A stretch of 64,000 bases of DNA from Chloroflexi bacterium HGW-Chloroflexi-10 (lineage in GTDB: Bacteria > Chloroflexota > Anaerolineae > Anaerolineales > Anaerolineaceae), in assembly GCA_002840755.1 (NCBI GenBank), contig PHBZ01000026.1, positions 1 to 64,000 on the forward strand, written 5' to 3'. Numbering within the stretch: the first letter of the stretch is position 1; each line of letters opens with the position of its first letter. Positions 1-7,375 of this stretch are shown here, in pieces. A program made the position numbers and the translations under genes. The notes under the pieces were generated by a model. That model did no database searches, was not told the DNA's origin, and was given only the letters and a program-made list of their open reading frames with translations.

Positions 1-97
1 TTTCCAAATATCTGTCAATCATATCCTCTTGCTCGTCTGCTAATAGCAATAAATCAAGGTATTGCTTCTTGTTATTGGTGATTTTTTCTATTCTCAT
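1..97 (-). CDS. GNAT family N-acetyltransferase, N-terminal fragment cut by the window edge
   Basis: An ATG at 97 opens a minus-strand frame that stays open for 32 codons to the window edge. The peptide begins MRIEKITNNKKQYLDLLLL and continues ADEQEDMIDRYLE. This resembles the start of small aminoglycoside-type or general GNAT acetyltransferases, in which a 'YLDLLLLADEQEDMIDRYLE'-like helix precedes the acetyl-CoA fold; the assignment rests on family memory and only a short piece. AGAGAAAG lies just upstream as a possible ribosome site. The start falls 88 bp after the attC-like site at 186-322, as expected for the next cassette in a minus-strand array. The frame is too short to appear as an ORF of normal length. 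Confidence 0.55.
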   Translation of the reverse strand, partial: MRIEKITNNKKQYLDLLLLADEQEDMIDRYLE

Positions 98-185
98 TAC
101 TTTCTCTCATTTTTTCAATACTACTCGTTAAAAAAACATTTGAGCAAACTGCTTTTACCGTCCAAGTGTGTTGTCGTCCGCTTGC

Positions 186-322
186 TGCTAACGGCTGGCG
201 TTACCCGCGGGTGGGCGGGACGAGGTAACGCCATTTTGACGGAACCAACTTGAAGCCACGCAAAGTGCCTGAAATCGCGGCACGCAAAGCGTCCCACCCG
301 TCGGGTGCATGCTGTGTTGGGC
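186..322 (-). other. attC-like recombination site 1
   Basis: Read on the minus strand this begins with GCCCAAC (322-316), a perfect RYYYAAC core, 26 bp after the stop of the GNAT gene. It ends near GTTAGCA (192-186), a degenerate GTTRRRY. The interior is imperfectly self-complementary and shares the blocks AACACAGC, GGACGCTTTGCGTGC and GGTAACGC with the site at 1309-1451. About 137 bp long. One core deviates, so activity is uncertain. Confidence 0.55.
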
Positions 323-347
323 GGTGGTTTAGCAAGATGACTCTGTG

Positions 348-1280
348 TTAATCAGTTTCATAATCTTTTCGATATATAAGAACATCTTGTATCACTTGAA
401 AATCAAACGACTCGTAAAGCCGAAAAGCAGTATTTCGATAGTTGTCTGTTTCAACAAAAATATTCTGCGCTCCAAGAGACTGGAGACGGCGCAATCCTTC
501 TGAAAGGGCGACTCGCCCCAGCGCATACTGCCGAAAATCTTTATGACTGCCCAATGGCTCAACATGCCCTGTCATTGAATTTTTGTCAAACCAGCAAATG
601 CAAAAAGCAACCAGACGTTTATCAGGAGATTCAACAACTATATCCAAATCTGACTTGTAATCAGGATGTTGAAGTGTGCGAGTGCGCCAATCTACCGTCA
701 TGTTTTTGCTTTCAAAAACAGACTGGTGAAGTTCAACATATTTCTGAACTTCTGATTCTCCTGCCAATGAGCGAACAATAAAACCTGAGCGGGGTTCATA
801 TATTTTTACAGGTATCTGAGATGAACAGAGCATAAGTACTTTTGACCAAGAATCATCGCCTACATCCGACTGACATTTGAAACCTGCATTTTCTAAGTCA
901 CGAATTCGGTTATTTTGCCCAGAGAAAACCATGACAAACCATGCAGAACGTTCATAAGGCGTTTTTTGTACTGCTTGAGCGCGTTGATCTGCCCATAAAA
1001 GAATTTCTCGATGCAAATGTGATTCTTGTTCAGGATGGCATACATAATCAATTGTCCAAAAAGGCGTTTGAAGTGCAGCCCAAGCAACAAGTTGTTGGTT
1101 TTCATCAAACCATAAACTAATGTTTTCAGGATTGTCAAACGCCCATGAACTAAAACGATATGGCAAATCTACAACATGAAGATTGTTTTCTGAGCATTGG
1201 CGAGCCAGAGCAGACATCAGATATTTGTCTTGCTCGGCTGAAAAGGTACGTTGAGTTATAGCCATACGATAATCATCCAT
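348..1280 (-). CDS. Tandem GNAT N-acetyltransferase (cassette gene)
   Basis: A 310-residue protein, about twice the size of a single GNAT domain. The C-terminal half (about 170-305) has the recognisable acetyl-CoA-binding pattern: an LGRVALSEGLRRLQSLG helix region, then NIFVETDNYRNTAFRLYES and a final strand. The N-terminal half looks like a second, diverged GNAT fold. The substrate cannot be told from sequence. The start is uncertain: ATG at 1280 or MAITQRTF five codons later. It lies between attC-like sites 1 and 2 with short flanks, the layout of a one-gene integron cassette. Base composition is AT-richer than the core genes further right. Confidence 0.75.
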   Translation of the reverse strand: MDDYRMAITQRTFSAEQDKYLMSALARQCSENNLHVVDLPYRFSSWAFDNPENISLWFDENQQLVAWAALQTPFWTIDYVCHPEQESHLHREILLWADQRAQAVQKTPYERSAWFVMVFSGQNNRIRDLENAGFKCQSDVGDDSWSKVLMLCSSQIPVKIYEPRSGFIVRSLAGESEVQKYVELHQSVFESKNMTVDWRTRTLQHPDYKSDLDIVVESPDKRLVAFCICWFDKNSMTGHVEPLGSHKDFRQYALGRVALSEGLRRLQSLGAQNIFVETDNYRNTAFRLYESFDFQVIQDVLIYRKDYETD

Positions 1281-1308
1281 TCTTTCTGAAATTTATACTG
1301 AGTGAACC

Positions 1309-1451
1309 GCCTAACGGTTTGCGTTACCTGCATGTGGGCGGGCATGGATTCTGCTTGAGATGTAGGAAATGCCTGAAGCCACGCGTACGCGAAATGCTTG
1401 TAAATCGCGCACGCAAAGCGTCCCACACGCCAGGTGCACGCTGTGTTCGCC
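1309..1451 (-). other. attC-like recombination site 2
   Basis: On the minus strand it starts with GGCGAAC (1451-1445, a degenerate inverse core), 11 bp after the stop of the ATPase gene, and ends with a perfect GTTAGGC (1315-1309) 29 bp before the next gene's start. The interior shares ACACAGCGTGCACC, GGACGCTTTGCGTGC and GGTAACGCAAACC-type blocks with the other sites. Length 143 bp, within the range of known attC sites. Confidence 0.65.
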
Positions 1452-1461
1452 CGTTTTAGGG

Positions 1462-2685
1462 TTACGGATTCATTAATTGCTTAATGTATGCTTCCATAAA
1501 AGATGAGGCTCCTTTTTCGAACAATCGTCCTGAAACATCAACAACTTTGCTTAGAATATTTTTTGCGTTTGTGCTCGATTTCTTTTTCTCTAATAACCAT
1601 TCTTCAAAATTGCCGCCTTCTCGGATTGTGCGGAATATTTCGTCTGCAATCCACCACAACATGGCTTCTTGGCGAATTCTATAACCACCTGGTATCTTTG
1701 AATCTTCGATAATTTCACCATTGTGCCGAAAAGAGAATATTTCGGGGCGTAATAATTCAAGGTGTTTTACTAAGTTATTTTTATTAAAAGATTGATTACT
1801 CAACACTAAAGGAGTTTGCAGTAATGTTATGGCTACGATGGTTTCTCGTTGATGTTCGCTCCATCTGTGCCATTTGTCTGCGAAAAAAGGTTCGGCATTT
1901 CTGTGAATTGACTCGATTGCAAAATTATACTTGTTTGTTTCGGATCTTTGTTCCCACAATGCCGAAGCCGCAGTTTCAATTAGAAAAGGGTGTCCCCCTG
2001 AAATATCCACTATGAATTGACATTCCTTTGGCGAGAAAGGAGGAACGGCATATTTTAAAGCCGTTAGAATATCATCTTCTGATAATGTGCCTAAATGTAT
2101 TTGAGTAATATAGTTGAATAGCGGAGATCCCGAAATTTCTCGTTCCCTGACAATCCTGCTAAGATCAGCAAGACTGTAAGGGCTTGAGATAATGATGGAG
2201 AAATTATCAATTGAATTTGAAAAATCCCTGAACTGCCCCAAGATATATGCTTCTTTCCCTAACACAGGATGTGACAGTAAAACATCAAACTCATCAAGAA
2301 TGATTACGTATTGAATTTCTTTATATTCATTTAAAATTCTCATTACTTTTTTCGGGTTTTGTGCGTCGGAGTCATTGATGTCTAATTTAGGAAAAAGTGG
2401 TTGCAAAAGCAAATGCCAAAAATCATCGCCCTCAATTTTATTTGGAATTGTTTGGCAATTTACATAACTAAAAAAAATTTCTTGCCCTGAAGATGCAAAG
2501 AATTTTTTTATATCTTGGTTTGAAATTAAGTATTTTAGTAAGGATGTCTTCGCAATGCGAAGGTCACCACTTAAACAAACACCTTCACCATACTTGACAC
2601 GATGCACCAAATCTCGAAGAACCGCTTTTCGGCTTGGCAGATCATTTATTGATATTGGCAAACTTTTCCAAAAAGGTTTTGTCAT
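1462..2685 (-). CDS. AAA/STAND-like ATPase (cassette gene)
   Basis: A 407-residue P-loop ATPase. Residues about 35-48 read GVCLSGDLRIAKTSLLKYL. This is a Walker A motif in which the usual Gly before Lys is Ala (GDLRIAKTS). A Walker B follows as YVIILDEFDVLL near residue 127. A 'SSPYSLADLSRIV' stretch and a 'GGHPFLIETAASALW' helix resemble the sensor and lid regions of archaeal-type and STAND AAA proteins. The C-terminus looks like a winged-helix segment (GYRIRQEAMLWWIADE). Related proteins act as nucleotide-gated switches, sometimes in defence, but nothing here fixes a partner. It is followed directly by attC-like site 2 and preceded by a long repeat-type leader with its own promoter. Confidence 0.7.
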   Translation of the reverse strand: MTKPFWKSLPISINDLPSRKAVLRDLVHRVKYGEGVCLSGDLRIAKTSLLKYLISNQDIKKFFASSGQEIFFSYVNCQTIPNKIEGDDFWHLLLQPLFPKLDINDSDAQNPKKVMRILNEYKEIQYVIILDEFDVLLSHPVLGKEAYILGQFRDFSNSIDNFSIIISSPYSLADLSRIVREREISGSPLFNYITQIHLGTLSEDDILTALKYAVPPFSPKECQFIVDISGGHPFLIETAASALWEQRSETNKYNFAIESIHRNAEPFFADKWHRWSEHQRETIVAITLLQTPLVLSNQSFNKNNLVKHLELLRPEIFSFRHNGEIIEDSKIPGGYRIRQEAMLWWIADEIFRTIREGGNFEEWLLEKKKSSTNAKNILSKVVDVSGRLFEKGASSFMEAYIKQLMNP

Positions 2686-2703
2686 AATGTTGTTTTTTTG
2701 CTC

Positions 2704-3097
2704 ATAGGGATAACGAATTAAGGATTGATGCGGCGAAAATAACGAAAATCAGAAAAAAGGCTCTAAATGCCGCCGCATCAGTCCTTCGTACCTCAGGACC
2801 ACGTCCTTCGTACCTCAGGACCACGTCCTTCGTTCCTCAGGACCATGTCCGAGTTGAACTAAGCTGATTTAGTAACTATGCCTTTTTATTTGGAATTTAA
2901 GGCACACAGGCTAAGCAAAATCACTATCTTGCATGTGGATATGAATAGATTGTATATCCAAAAAGCCAACCAACGCAAGCCAGAAATGAGAGAAAAAGTT
3001 CTCAGGGTGAGTCAGATTTGGAAATCCGCGGGGTTATCCACCCAATTCGTGCAAATTAATTGATGAAATAAGTATAGCAGCGATTGATTTTAGGCAA
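2704..3097 (-). repeat. Promoter-leader repeat, copy A
   Basis: This 394 bp block shares most of its sequence with 7376-7682 (copy C), in the same orientation. Shared blocks include the GTCCTTCGTACCTCAGGAC units, CCGAGTTGAACTAAGC, CGCAAGCCAGAAATGAGA and a run around 3004-3056 containing GGTTATCCACCCAATTCGTG. At the right end, minus strand, TTGCCT (3097-3092) and TATACT (3076-3071) are separated by 15 bp, also as in copy C. Transcription would run left through the block into the ATPase gene, giving a leader of about 380 nt. Copy A has extra parts: three 22 bp tandem units (2781-2844), each a hairpin GTCCT...AGGAC, and an inverted repeat GATGCGGCG/CGCCGCATC (2727-2735, 2771-2779). Confidence 0.7.
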
Positions 3098-3313
3098 GAA
3101 AAATCGGGTAAGAATTTTAGGGGATACCGGCTATTTGGAAATGCATGGCTGAAGGTCAAATAACGCGAGAGTGCCAGGGGACGGGTATCGATCGAAAGCC
3201 ACATTATTGGGAAGATTTTTGGATATGAGTATATCAAGTTAGTTGAGAGAACCAACAAGTTATGTTGCCTGCCAGCGGGCAGCGCGCGAACTCGGCTCAA
3301 AACTCAATATCGA

Positions 3314-3343
3314 GAAAAAGGCTAACTAGGCACATTGTTAGCC
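3314..3343 (-). terminator. Rho-independent terminator
   Basis: On the minus strand GGCTAAC (3343-3337), a ten-base loop and GTTAGCC (3326-3320) are followed by TTTTT. It begins 9 bp after the stop of the membrane-protein gene. Confidence 0.7.
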
Positions 3344-3351
3344 AGTTTCTT

Positions 3352-3813
3352 TCACAAAGGTTCAACAACACCATTTGACTCACTCGAAGTAGCCGGCACA
3401 AATATCTTCTTTGTCTCTCTTTGAGACAGAAAACCTATCGTTAACAGGACAACAATTATCGAGGCAGCTAAGAAAACCTTGGGGGCATAAGGATTCGCAA
3501 AACGGTGAATTTCTTTATCAAGGAAGTACAGACCTGAACTGACAACACCTTCTTTACGAAAAAGAAGCCGCACCAGGAGGTACAGGTTGACTGACACACG
3601 GACAAACAACAAAACAACAACAGATTTTCGTGCAAACTCATCCAGCTTAAATAAATGAAATCCGATATAAGGAGCCAAAGCCCCCCAGATCAGCCGGTTT
3701 ATCTCCAGGTGTCCCGCCGAAATAACTGCCGAATAGAAGAAAAGGACAATATCCCACAGGCCACTAATGATAAAGATTATCGAAAGTGCATTGATTAATT
3801 TTTTTCTTGTCAT
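3352..3813 (-). CDS. Small multi-pass membrane protein, unknown function
   Basis: I do not recognise this 153-residue protein. Hydrophobic stretches near residues 8-30, 40-55, 64-85 and 112-130 suggest four membrane segments. Positively charged residues (MTRKK at the start, RETKK near the end) would put both termini in the cytoplasm by the positive-inside rule. It starts 47 bp after the SMI1/KNR4-like gene and ends at a terminator, so the two probably form one transcription unit. No attC-like site follows it, unlike its neighbours. Confidence 0.55.
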   Translation of the reverse strand: MTRKKLINALSIIFIISGLWDIVLFFYSAVISAGHLEINRLIWGALAPYIGFHLFKLDEFARKSVVVLLFVRVSVNLYLLVRLLFRKEGVVSSGLYFLDKEIHRFANPYAPKVFLAASIIVVLLTIGFLSQRETKKIFVPATSSESNGVVEPL

Positions 3814-3860
3814 TTACTTACTTTCCATTTCCTGAACATTGCTTTTTGTTTCCCGATATT

Positions 3861-4514
3861 TCAGGTGTCTTTTAACGGCGGCAGGCACCCATAGAGAAGC
3901 GGTTTGAATTTTTCAAAAACCTTTTGCAGATTATCCGGTGTGTTGGCCGAAAAATGCCAATTCGACACCTGGTCATCATATTGAATTGATATTCTCTGGT
4001 CAGCATTTGAAAAGCGAAGCTGGGTATCCCCCGGCCAGCCATAGGTAACCGGCTCCGGAAAATATTCTCTATGCAACTGATCAATGATATTTACCTCAAG
4101 CGGGTTTCCAAATCCCAAGATACTAAGCTTTTTATCATACCAATGCAAAAAATCAAAAAAGCGCGTATAAACAAAGGAGGAAAAGTTCTCACAACATAAC
4201 AACCAGTTATCGGGAGGCGGATCAATATTAATGTACACTGGCGGGTCGTCTTTTTCGCAATTTTCAAAAGCCCACCAAACTACTCCTTGATTTTCATACA
4301 AAAAAACCACTAATTCGGTATCTTTATACCGGCAAAGTCTGAATTCGGCAGGTGGCAACGGATCGTCCTGATTGCTATATTTCTCAAGCAGTTCAACAGC
4401 ATTAACGAGGGAATACCACTCTGCTACAGATGGGGGCAAATTCGGCGGAGCAGTGGCAAACACCGGCTCATGACTGATCATTTCAAGTGATTTGCGATGA
4501 TAGTAAAGTTGCAT
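3861..4514 (-). CDS. SMI1/KNR4 (SUKH)-like protein
   Basis: A 217-residue soluble protein rich in aromatic residues. The pattern LPPSVAEWYSLVNAVELL, then a 'VVFLYENQGVVWWAFE' strand pair and a 'VYINIDPPPDNWLLC' turn resembles SMI1/KNR4 or SUKH proteins, which often serve as immunity proteins to contact-dependent toxins. The match is by pattern only and could be wrong. An internal start (MISHEPVF, codon 11) is possible. It lies upstream of the membrane-protein gene. No toxin gene is visible beside it. Confidence 0.5.
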   Translation of the reverse strand: MQLYYHRKSLEMISHEPVFATAPPNLPPSVAEWYSLVNAVELLEKYSNQDDPLPPAEFRLCRYKDTELVVFLYENQGVVWWAFENCEKDDPPVYINIDPPPDNWLLCCENFSSFVYTRFFDFLHWYDKKLSILGFGNPLEVNIIDQLHREYFPEPVTYGWPGDTQLRFSNADQRISIQYDDQVSNWHFSANTPDNLQKVFEKFKPLLYGCLPPLKDT

Positions 4515-4689
4515 AGATAATTACTGCCATATTTTAAGGGTGTTTTGCTTATCCAACGTAATCGTTTTAAATATTTCTCAACAGCAGACTAAAAGACATC
4601 ATTGAGATGCGTGTGGAACCAAACTGTATCATATCAAACGGATTTTTTCCAAAGAAAAACAGGAGAGAAATTTTTTAGTGCCAGTACGA

Positions 4690-4775
4690 AGATGGGGGGT
4701 GTGGATTCTGCATGAGGAAAACTTGAAAGCTCGTTGCGTGAAATGTCTGACTACCTGATGGGTGTGCAGTTGGGC
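4690..4775 (-). other. Partial attC-like site
   Basis: On the minus strand GCCCAAC (4775-4769) lies 21 bp after the methyltransferase stop. The following 80 bp resemble the distal part of site 2 (TTTCACGCAACGAG-like then GCAGAATCCA and a C-rich run). No GTTRRRY end is found. It looks like a decayed site. Confidence 0.45.
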
Positions 4776-4796
4776 CGCTGTGCGAGGAAGAAATTC

Positions 4797-5438
4797 TCAC
4801 TTGCTCCCTAAATATTGAAATGCTTTCGCCCTATGAGCATTCATCGTAAGCACTTCGGGATATGCCAGATCCAAGGTTTCAAAATCAGCGGTGAGGGTAT
4901 ATATCCATTCTATTGAATGGTGACGGAGTATCGTTCCCTCCGGCAATCGAAATACACCATACATACCAAATTCTTCTGCATTGTGTTGATAACGCTGTTG
5001 ATTACGTTCATCGTCTTGCAGAACATAATCACTGATATAAATGATCCCCTTTGGCCGAAGAATACGTTTTAGATCAGTCAGCAAACTTTGCTGGCCTGCA
5101 TTCGTTGGAATACAAGTCAGAACCGCTATCAATAGAACTGCATCGAAGGAGTTATCAGGATAATCTATCCCTGAACTTGGAAGAACTTCAAGAGAAAGTC
5201 CGGGGTATAGTTTATTACCGCGCTGAATCATCTCAGCCGAAGAGTCTATTCCAACAATATTGGTATATCCTTCATCAGCCAGTTTTTGACAGACTCGTCC
5301 GTAGCCGCATCCATAGTCAAGAATCTTGCTACTCAAGGGTAAATGAGTTTGTAATAACGGCAGATTGATAGGGTGGGTAAATTTCTTTTCCCATGCAACT
5401 TTGTTCCAATAATTAATTTGATTGTTGATGTCTGCCAA
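4797..5438 (-). CDS. Class I SAM-dependent methyltransferase (cassette gene)
   Basis: A 213-residue methyltransferase. Motif I is ILDYGCGYGRVC (residues about 39-50). The acidic ribose-binding end of strand 2 is NIVGIDSSAEMI, and motifs IV/V fall around SFDAVLLIAVLTCIP and DLKRILRPKGIIYISDYV. This is the standard Methyltransf_11/25 layout for small-molecule or unidentified substrates. A tail of about 50 residues after the core may carry substrate specificity. It is flanked by attC-like sequences on both sides, consistent with a gene cassette. The substrate is unknown. Confidence 0.8.
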   Translation of the reverse strand: MADINNQINYWNKVAWEKKFTHPINLPLLQTHLPLSSKILDYGCGYGRVCQKLADEGYTNIVGIDSSAEMIQRGNKLYPGLSLEVLPSSGIDYPDNSFDAVLLIAVLTCIPTNAGQQSLLTDLKRILRPKGIIYISDYVLQDDERNQQRYQHNAEEFGMYGVFRLPEGTILRHHSIEWIYTLTADFETLDLAYPEVLTMNAHRAKAFQYLGSK

Positions 5439-5463
5439 ATTTACCTCTCTGTCGTTTCAAGGA

Positions 5464-5575
5464 GCCTAACGGTTTGCGTTATATCTTATTAGGGAAACAA
5501 GCCGGAAAGGACGGGGCGCTTTGCGGGTGGACAATGCCATTGCGAGAAACGCCCGGGAAACGTCCGCTGTTGGAG
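5464..5575 (-). other. attC-like recombination site 3
   Basis: On the minus strand CTCCAAC (5575-5569, one mismatch to RYYYAAC) starts 4 bp after the stop of the antitoxin remnant. The site ends with ACGCAAACC and a perfect GTTAGGC (5470-5464), the same end as site 2. The interior contains CCCGCAAAGCGCCCC. Length 112 bp. Confidence 0.6.
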
Positions 5576-5579
5576 CGGT

Positions 5580-5678
5580 TCAGAAAGTGTTGATGCGCAA
5601 AGTTTTCTCACCAGCCTTGTAAGCCTTAATCTCCTGAATACCTTCAAGAATTTTCTGACCAATATCACGCTTAGACAT
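5580..5678 (-). pseudogene. Truncated XRE-type antitoxin (NadS/HigA-like)
   Basis: An ATG at 5678 gives 32 codons reading MSKRDIGQKILEGIQEIKAY then KAGEKTLRINTF before a TGA. This is the characteristic N-terminus of XRE antitoxins paired with RelE/HigB-like toxins, which are normally about 90-100 residues with an HTH after this segment. The HTH is missing because the frame ends at attC-like site 3. The start overlaps the toxin remnant's stop by 8 bp, as in coupled toxin-antitoxin operons. Confidence 0.65.
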
Positions 5679-5766
5679 TTCCGATTTCCTTTGCGATTTG
5701 ACGTAAAACATGCGCGGGAATGTTTTCTACTGGGTTTTTGCAGGCAATAATATGGCTATTGTACAA
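5671..5766 (-). pseudogene. C-terminal remnant of a toxin gene
   Basis: A minus-strand frame of 31 codons opens after a stop and ends with NPVENIPAHVLRQIAKEIGNV, overlapping the antitoxin ATG. The KN..ENIPAHVLRQIAKEI ending fits the last helix of RelE/HigB-like (COG4737-type) toxins. No start codon or N-terminal half is left. The loss point coincides with a copy of the repeat found at 2950 and 7534 (ATTGTACAATCAAAAAG), so the toxin was probably cut by recombination at that repeat. Confidence 0.5.
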
Positions 5767-5800
5767 TCAAAAAGCCAACCAACACAAGCCAGAAACCTGG
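5758..5800 (-). repeat. Promoter-leader repeat, fragment B
   Basis: About 40 bp (ATTGTACAATCAAAAAGCC then AACCAACACAAGCCAGAAA) match the middle of copies A and C. The rest of the element, including the promoter, is absent. It abuts the broken end of the toxin remnant. Confidence 0.6.
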
Positions 5801-5884
5801 CAAAAAACAGTCTGCCGGGGATCATTTTGTATATGAGCTGCTGCTTTGCTTCCCTTACAAGGACGTGACCAGTAAGCAGACGAT

Positions 5885-5916
5885 GACTTTTCAGGACACA
5901 CCACGCGGTGTTGGGC
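5885..5916 (-). other. Half attC-like site
   Basis: On the minus strand GCCCAAC (5916-5910) lies 13 bp after the DUF4375 gene stop and is followed by ACCGCGTGGTGTGTCC and TGAAAAGTCATCG. These are identical to the proximal half of site 5. The distal half is not recognisable. Confidence 0.5.
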
Positions 5917-5929
5917 GGCGGTTTATTGC

Positions 5930-6457
5930 TTACACCTGAATTTGGTTTTTGTTTGCAACCATGTATTTTACTTGCAACTCTTCAAGCGGGTCTCGATATT
6001 CAAAAAATTCTGAATCGAAGTCGCCAAACTTATCGCGGATTGTTTCATCCATCGAGTCTAGTTGCTCTATCCTTTGTTCTCTGTTGCGGGATGGCAAACC
6101 ACTAGGAAATAAGTCTATCGCTCTTTTCACTAGATTGGCAGTGTGATGAGCGCCAATTTCGTCAAGCGCCGATGGAGTATCAAGAGCATAATCACCAGAT
6201 GAGTTGGCGAAAAATTGATCAAATCCACCATTATTGACTTCTGATTCGAGACAGTAGATATGGTGTAAAACTTTTTCGGGATGAGACAGACTATCGAAAC
6301 CTTTTTTATGTATCTTGTCAGAGATTCCACAACTGAGTTCGATAATCATCTCGGTTGAGTTTTTGAGAGTGAGTATCTGGTCCATCGGGAGTCTTTTCCC
6401 AGGGAACAGACTTTCACTCTTTGCAGGTTGATTGAATAATTTACGAAACCATTCCAC
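5930..6457 (-). CDS. DUF4375 domain protein (cassette gene)
   Basis: A 175-residue protein whose central part carries the DUF4375 signature: LYCLESEVNNGGFDQFF-like text (here HHIYCLESEVNNGGFDQFF, residues about 66-84) followed by ANSSGDYA and DALDEIGA-type helix. DUF4375 includes the neisserial DNA-mimic protein DMP19, and acidic residues are frequent in the second half here (GDFDSEFFEYRDPLEE). The cellular role of this copy is unknown. It sits between the half attC site at 5885-5916 and site 5 at 6496-6577, so it is a cassette gene. Confidence 0.7.
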   Translation of the reverse strand: MEWFRKLFNQPAKSESLFPGKRLPMDQILTLKNSTEMIIELSCGISDKIHKKGFDSLSHPEKVLHHIYCLESEVNNGGFDQFFANSSGDYALDTPSALDEIGAHHTANLVKRAIDLFPSGLPSRNREQRIEQLDSMDETIRDKFGDFDSEFFEYRDPLEELQVKYMVANKNQIQV

Positions 6458-6495
6458 GAGAATATCTCCTTTTACTTTTTACCTGTGCGTTAGCC

Positions 6496-6577
6496 GCCCA
6501 ACGGCTGGCGTTACCGGCAAGGGCGGGACTTGGCGGACAAACGATGACTTTTCAGGACACACCACGCGGTGTTGGGT
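6496..6577 (-). other. attC-like recombination site 5, both cores intact
   Basis: On the minus strand it begins ACCCAAC (6577-6571) and ends GTTGGGC (6502-6496), both perfect matches to the RYYYAAC/GTTRRRY cores. The inner blocks CCGCGTGG and CCGGTAACGCCAGCC have partial complementarity. Length 82 bp. It lies between the lipoprotein gene and the DUF4375 gene. It is the best-preserved attC in the window. Confidence 0.7.
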
Positions 6578-6620
6578 GCATTTTCATGACCTTCAACGTA
6601 CTTCGAAAGCGAATCATAGT

Positions 6621-7349
6621 TTATGGATGTGGATCTGGATATCCAAATCGAATTTGCGTTTTAGAGAATAAGCCAAAATTGGTTAATCTGTCGCTGTATG
6701 AAATACGACATCCAGCAGGTGGCTCTCGGCTCCAATCACCACTCTCAGTCCATGACTGACCAGGCTTGATGAAGTACGTCTCGCCGTAAACTTCCACGAC
6801 CGCTGTTCCGTCAGCCTCTACACTGTAAACGGTAGCGACGGCGGGCGCATCAGCTGTGAACGTAAAAGGTATTAACGTAAAAGGCAATGGGTCCACGACT
6901 TGTACTTGTCCTATACTCGAATCATCGTTATAGACAAAAAATCCTGCTACCGAGTCAGATAAAGTTAGAATGCCTTCCAAGTCCTTTCTTATCCACGATT
7001 TACCTGTGGAAGCGACACCTAATAAGTCACTTTCAATCCACAATTCACCTGCAGAAGTGATTTCGTAGAGTGGCGCACGTGCTTCTGTTGGCGCACAGTT
7101 GCATTCGTATGAGCATTCGCTCCTGCCGAAATATTCAAGGAATATGTAATAACCTTCCGGAATATTAGAAATCCCTTTTTCGAAGTCGATTGCAGGCTCA
7201 AGGGATGGTGTTGCCGGTATAGACGTTGGAGTTGCTGTTGCGGTTACGGTTGGTTCAGGGGTACCTGTTGCTACGGGCGTCGACAAGGGCACACAAGCAG
7301 CCAGAACTATGGATAGGACAATAGCTGTGAGTAAGGTCTTGGTTTTCAT
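6621..7349 (-). CDS. Secreted lipoprotein, unknown function
   Basis: A 242-residue protein with a lipoprotein signal: MKTKTLL, a hydrophobic core and the lipobox LAAC at residues 16-19. A Thr/Pro/Ala linker follows (TPEPTVTATATPTSIPATPS), a style common in Chloroflexota surface proteins. The mature domain has a Cys cluster (SECSYECNCAP) likely to form disulphides or bind metal, and a C-terminal segment with CRISYSDRL. I do not recognise the domain. It is followed by attC-like site 5 and preceded by repeat copy C, which supplies a promoter. Confidence 0.65.
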   Translation of the reverse strand: MKTKTLLTAIVLSIVLAACVPLSTPVATGTPEPTVTATATPTSIPATPSLEPAIDFEKGISNIPEGYYIFLEYFGRSECSYECNCAPTEARAPLYEITSAGELWIESDLLGVASTGKSWIRKDLEGILTLSDSVAGFFVYNDDSSIGQVQVVDPLPFTLIPFTFTADAPAVATVYSVEADGTAVVEVYGETYFIKPGQSWTESGDWSREPPAGCRISYSDRLTNFGLFSKTQIRFGYPDPHP

Positions 7350-7375
7350 GGTTGGTTAGAAGAAATGCACCCAGC

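Noticed and set aside
62-253. 63-codon plus-strand ORF at the left edge
   Set aside because: It overlaps the GNAT start on the minus strand and runs into attC-like site 1. Composition is not protein-like.
2781-2844. Three 22 bp tandem units as a possible CRISPR array
   Set aside because: The units are contiguous with only 2 bp between them, so there are no spacers. Each is a small hairpin.
3030-3042. TTATCCACC in both leader repeats, near the DnaA box TTATCCACA
   Set aside because: One mismatch and one copy per repeat, with no cluster and no dnaA or dnaN nearby. Not an origin.
2878-3063. 61-codon plus-strand ORF in repeat copy A
   Set aside because: The equivalent frame is broken in copy C, so the repeat does not conserve a protein there.
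3320-3343. GGCTAAC...GTTAGCC as an attC site
   Set aside because: Only 24 bp, a simple perfect hairpin with a U-tract. It is a terminator, not an attC.
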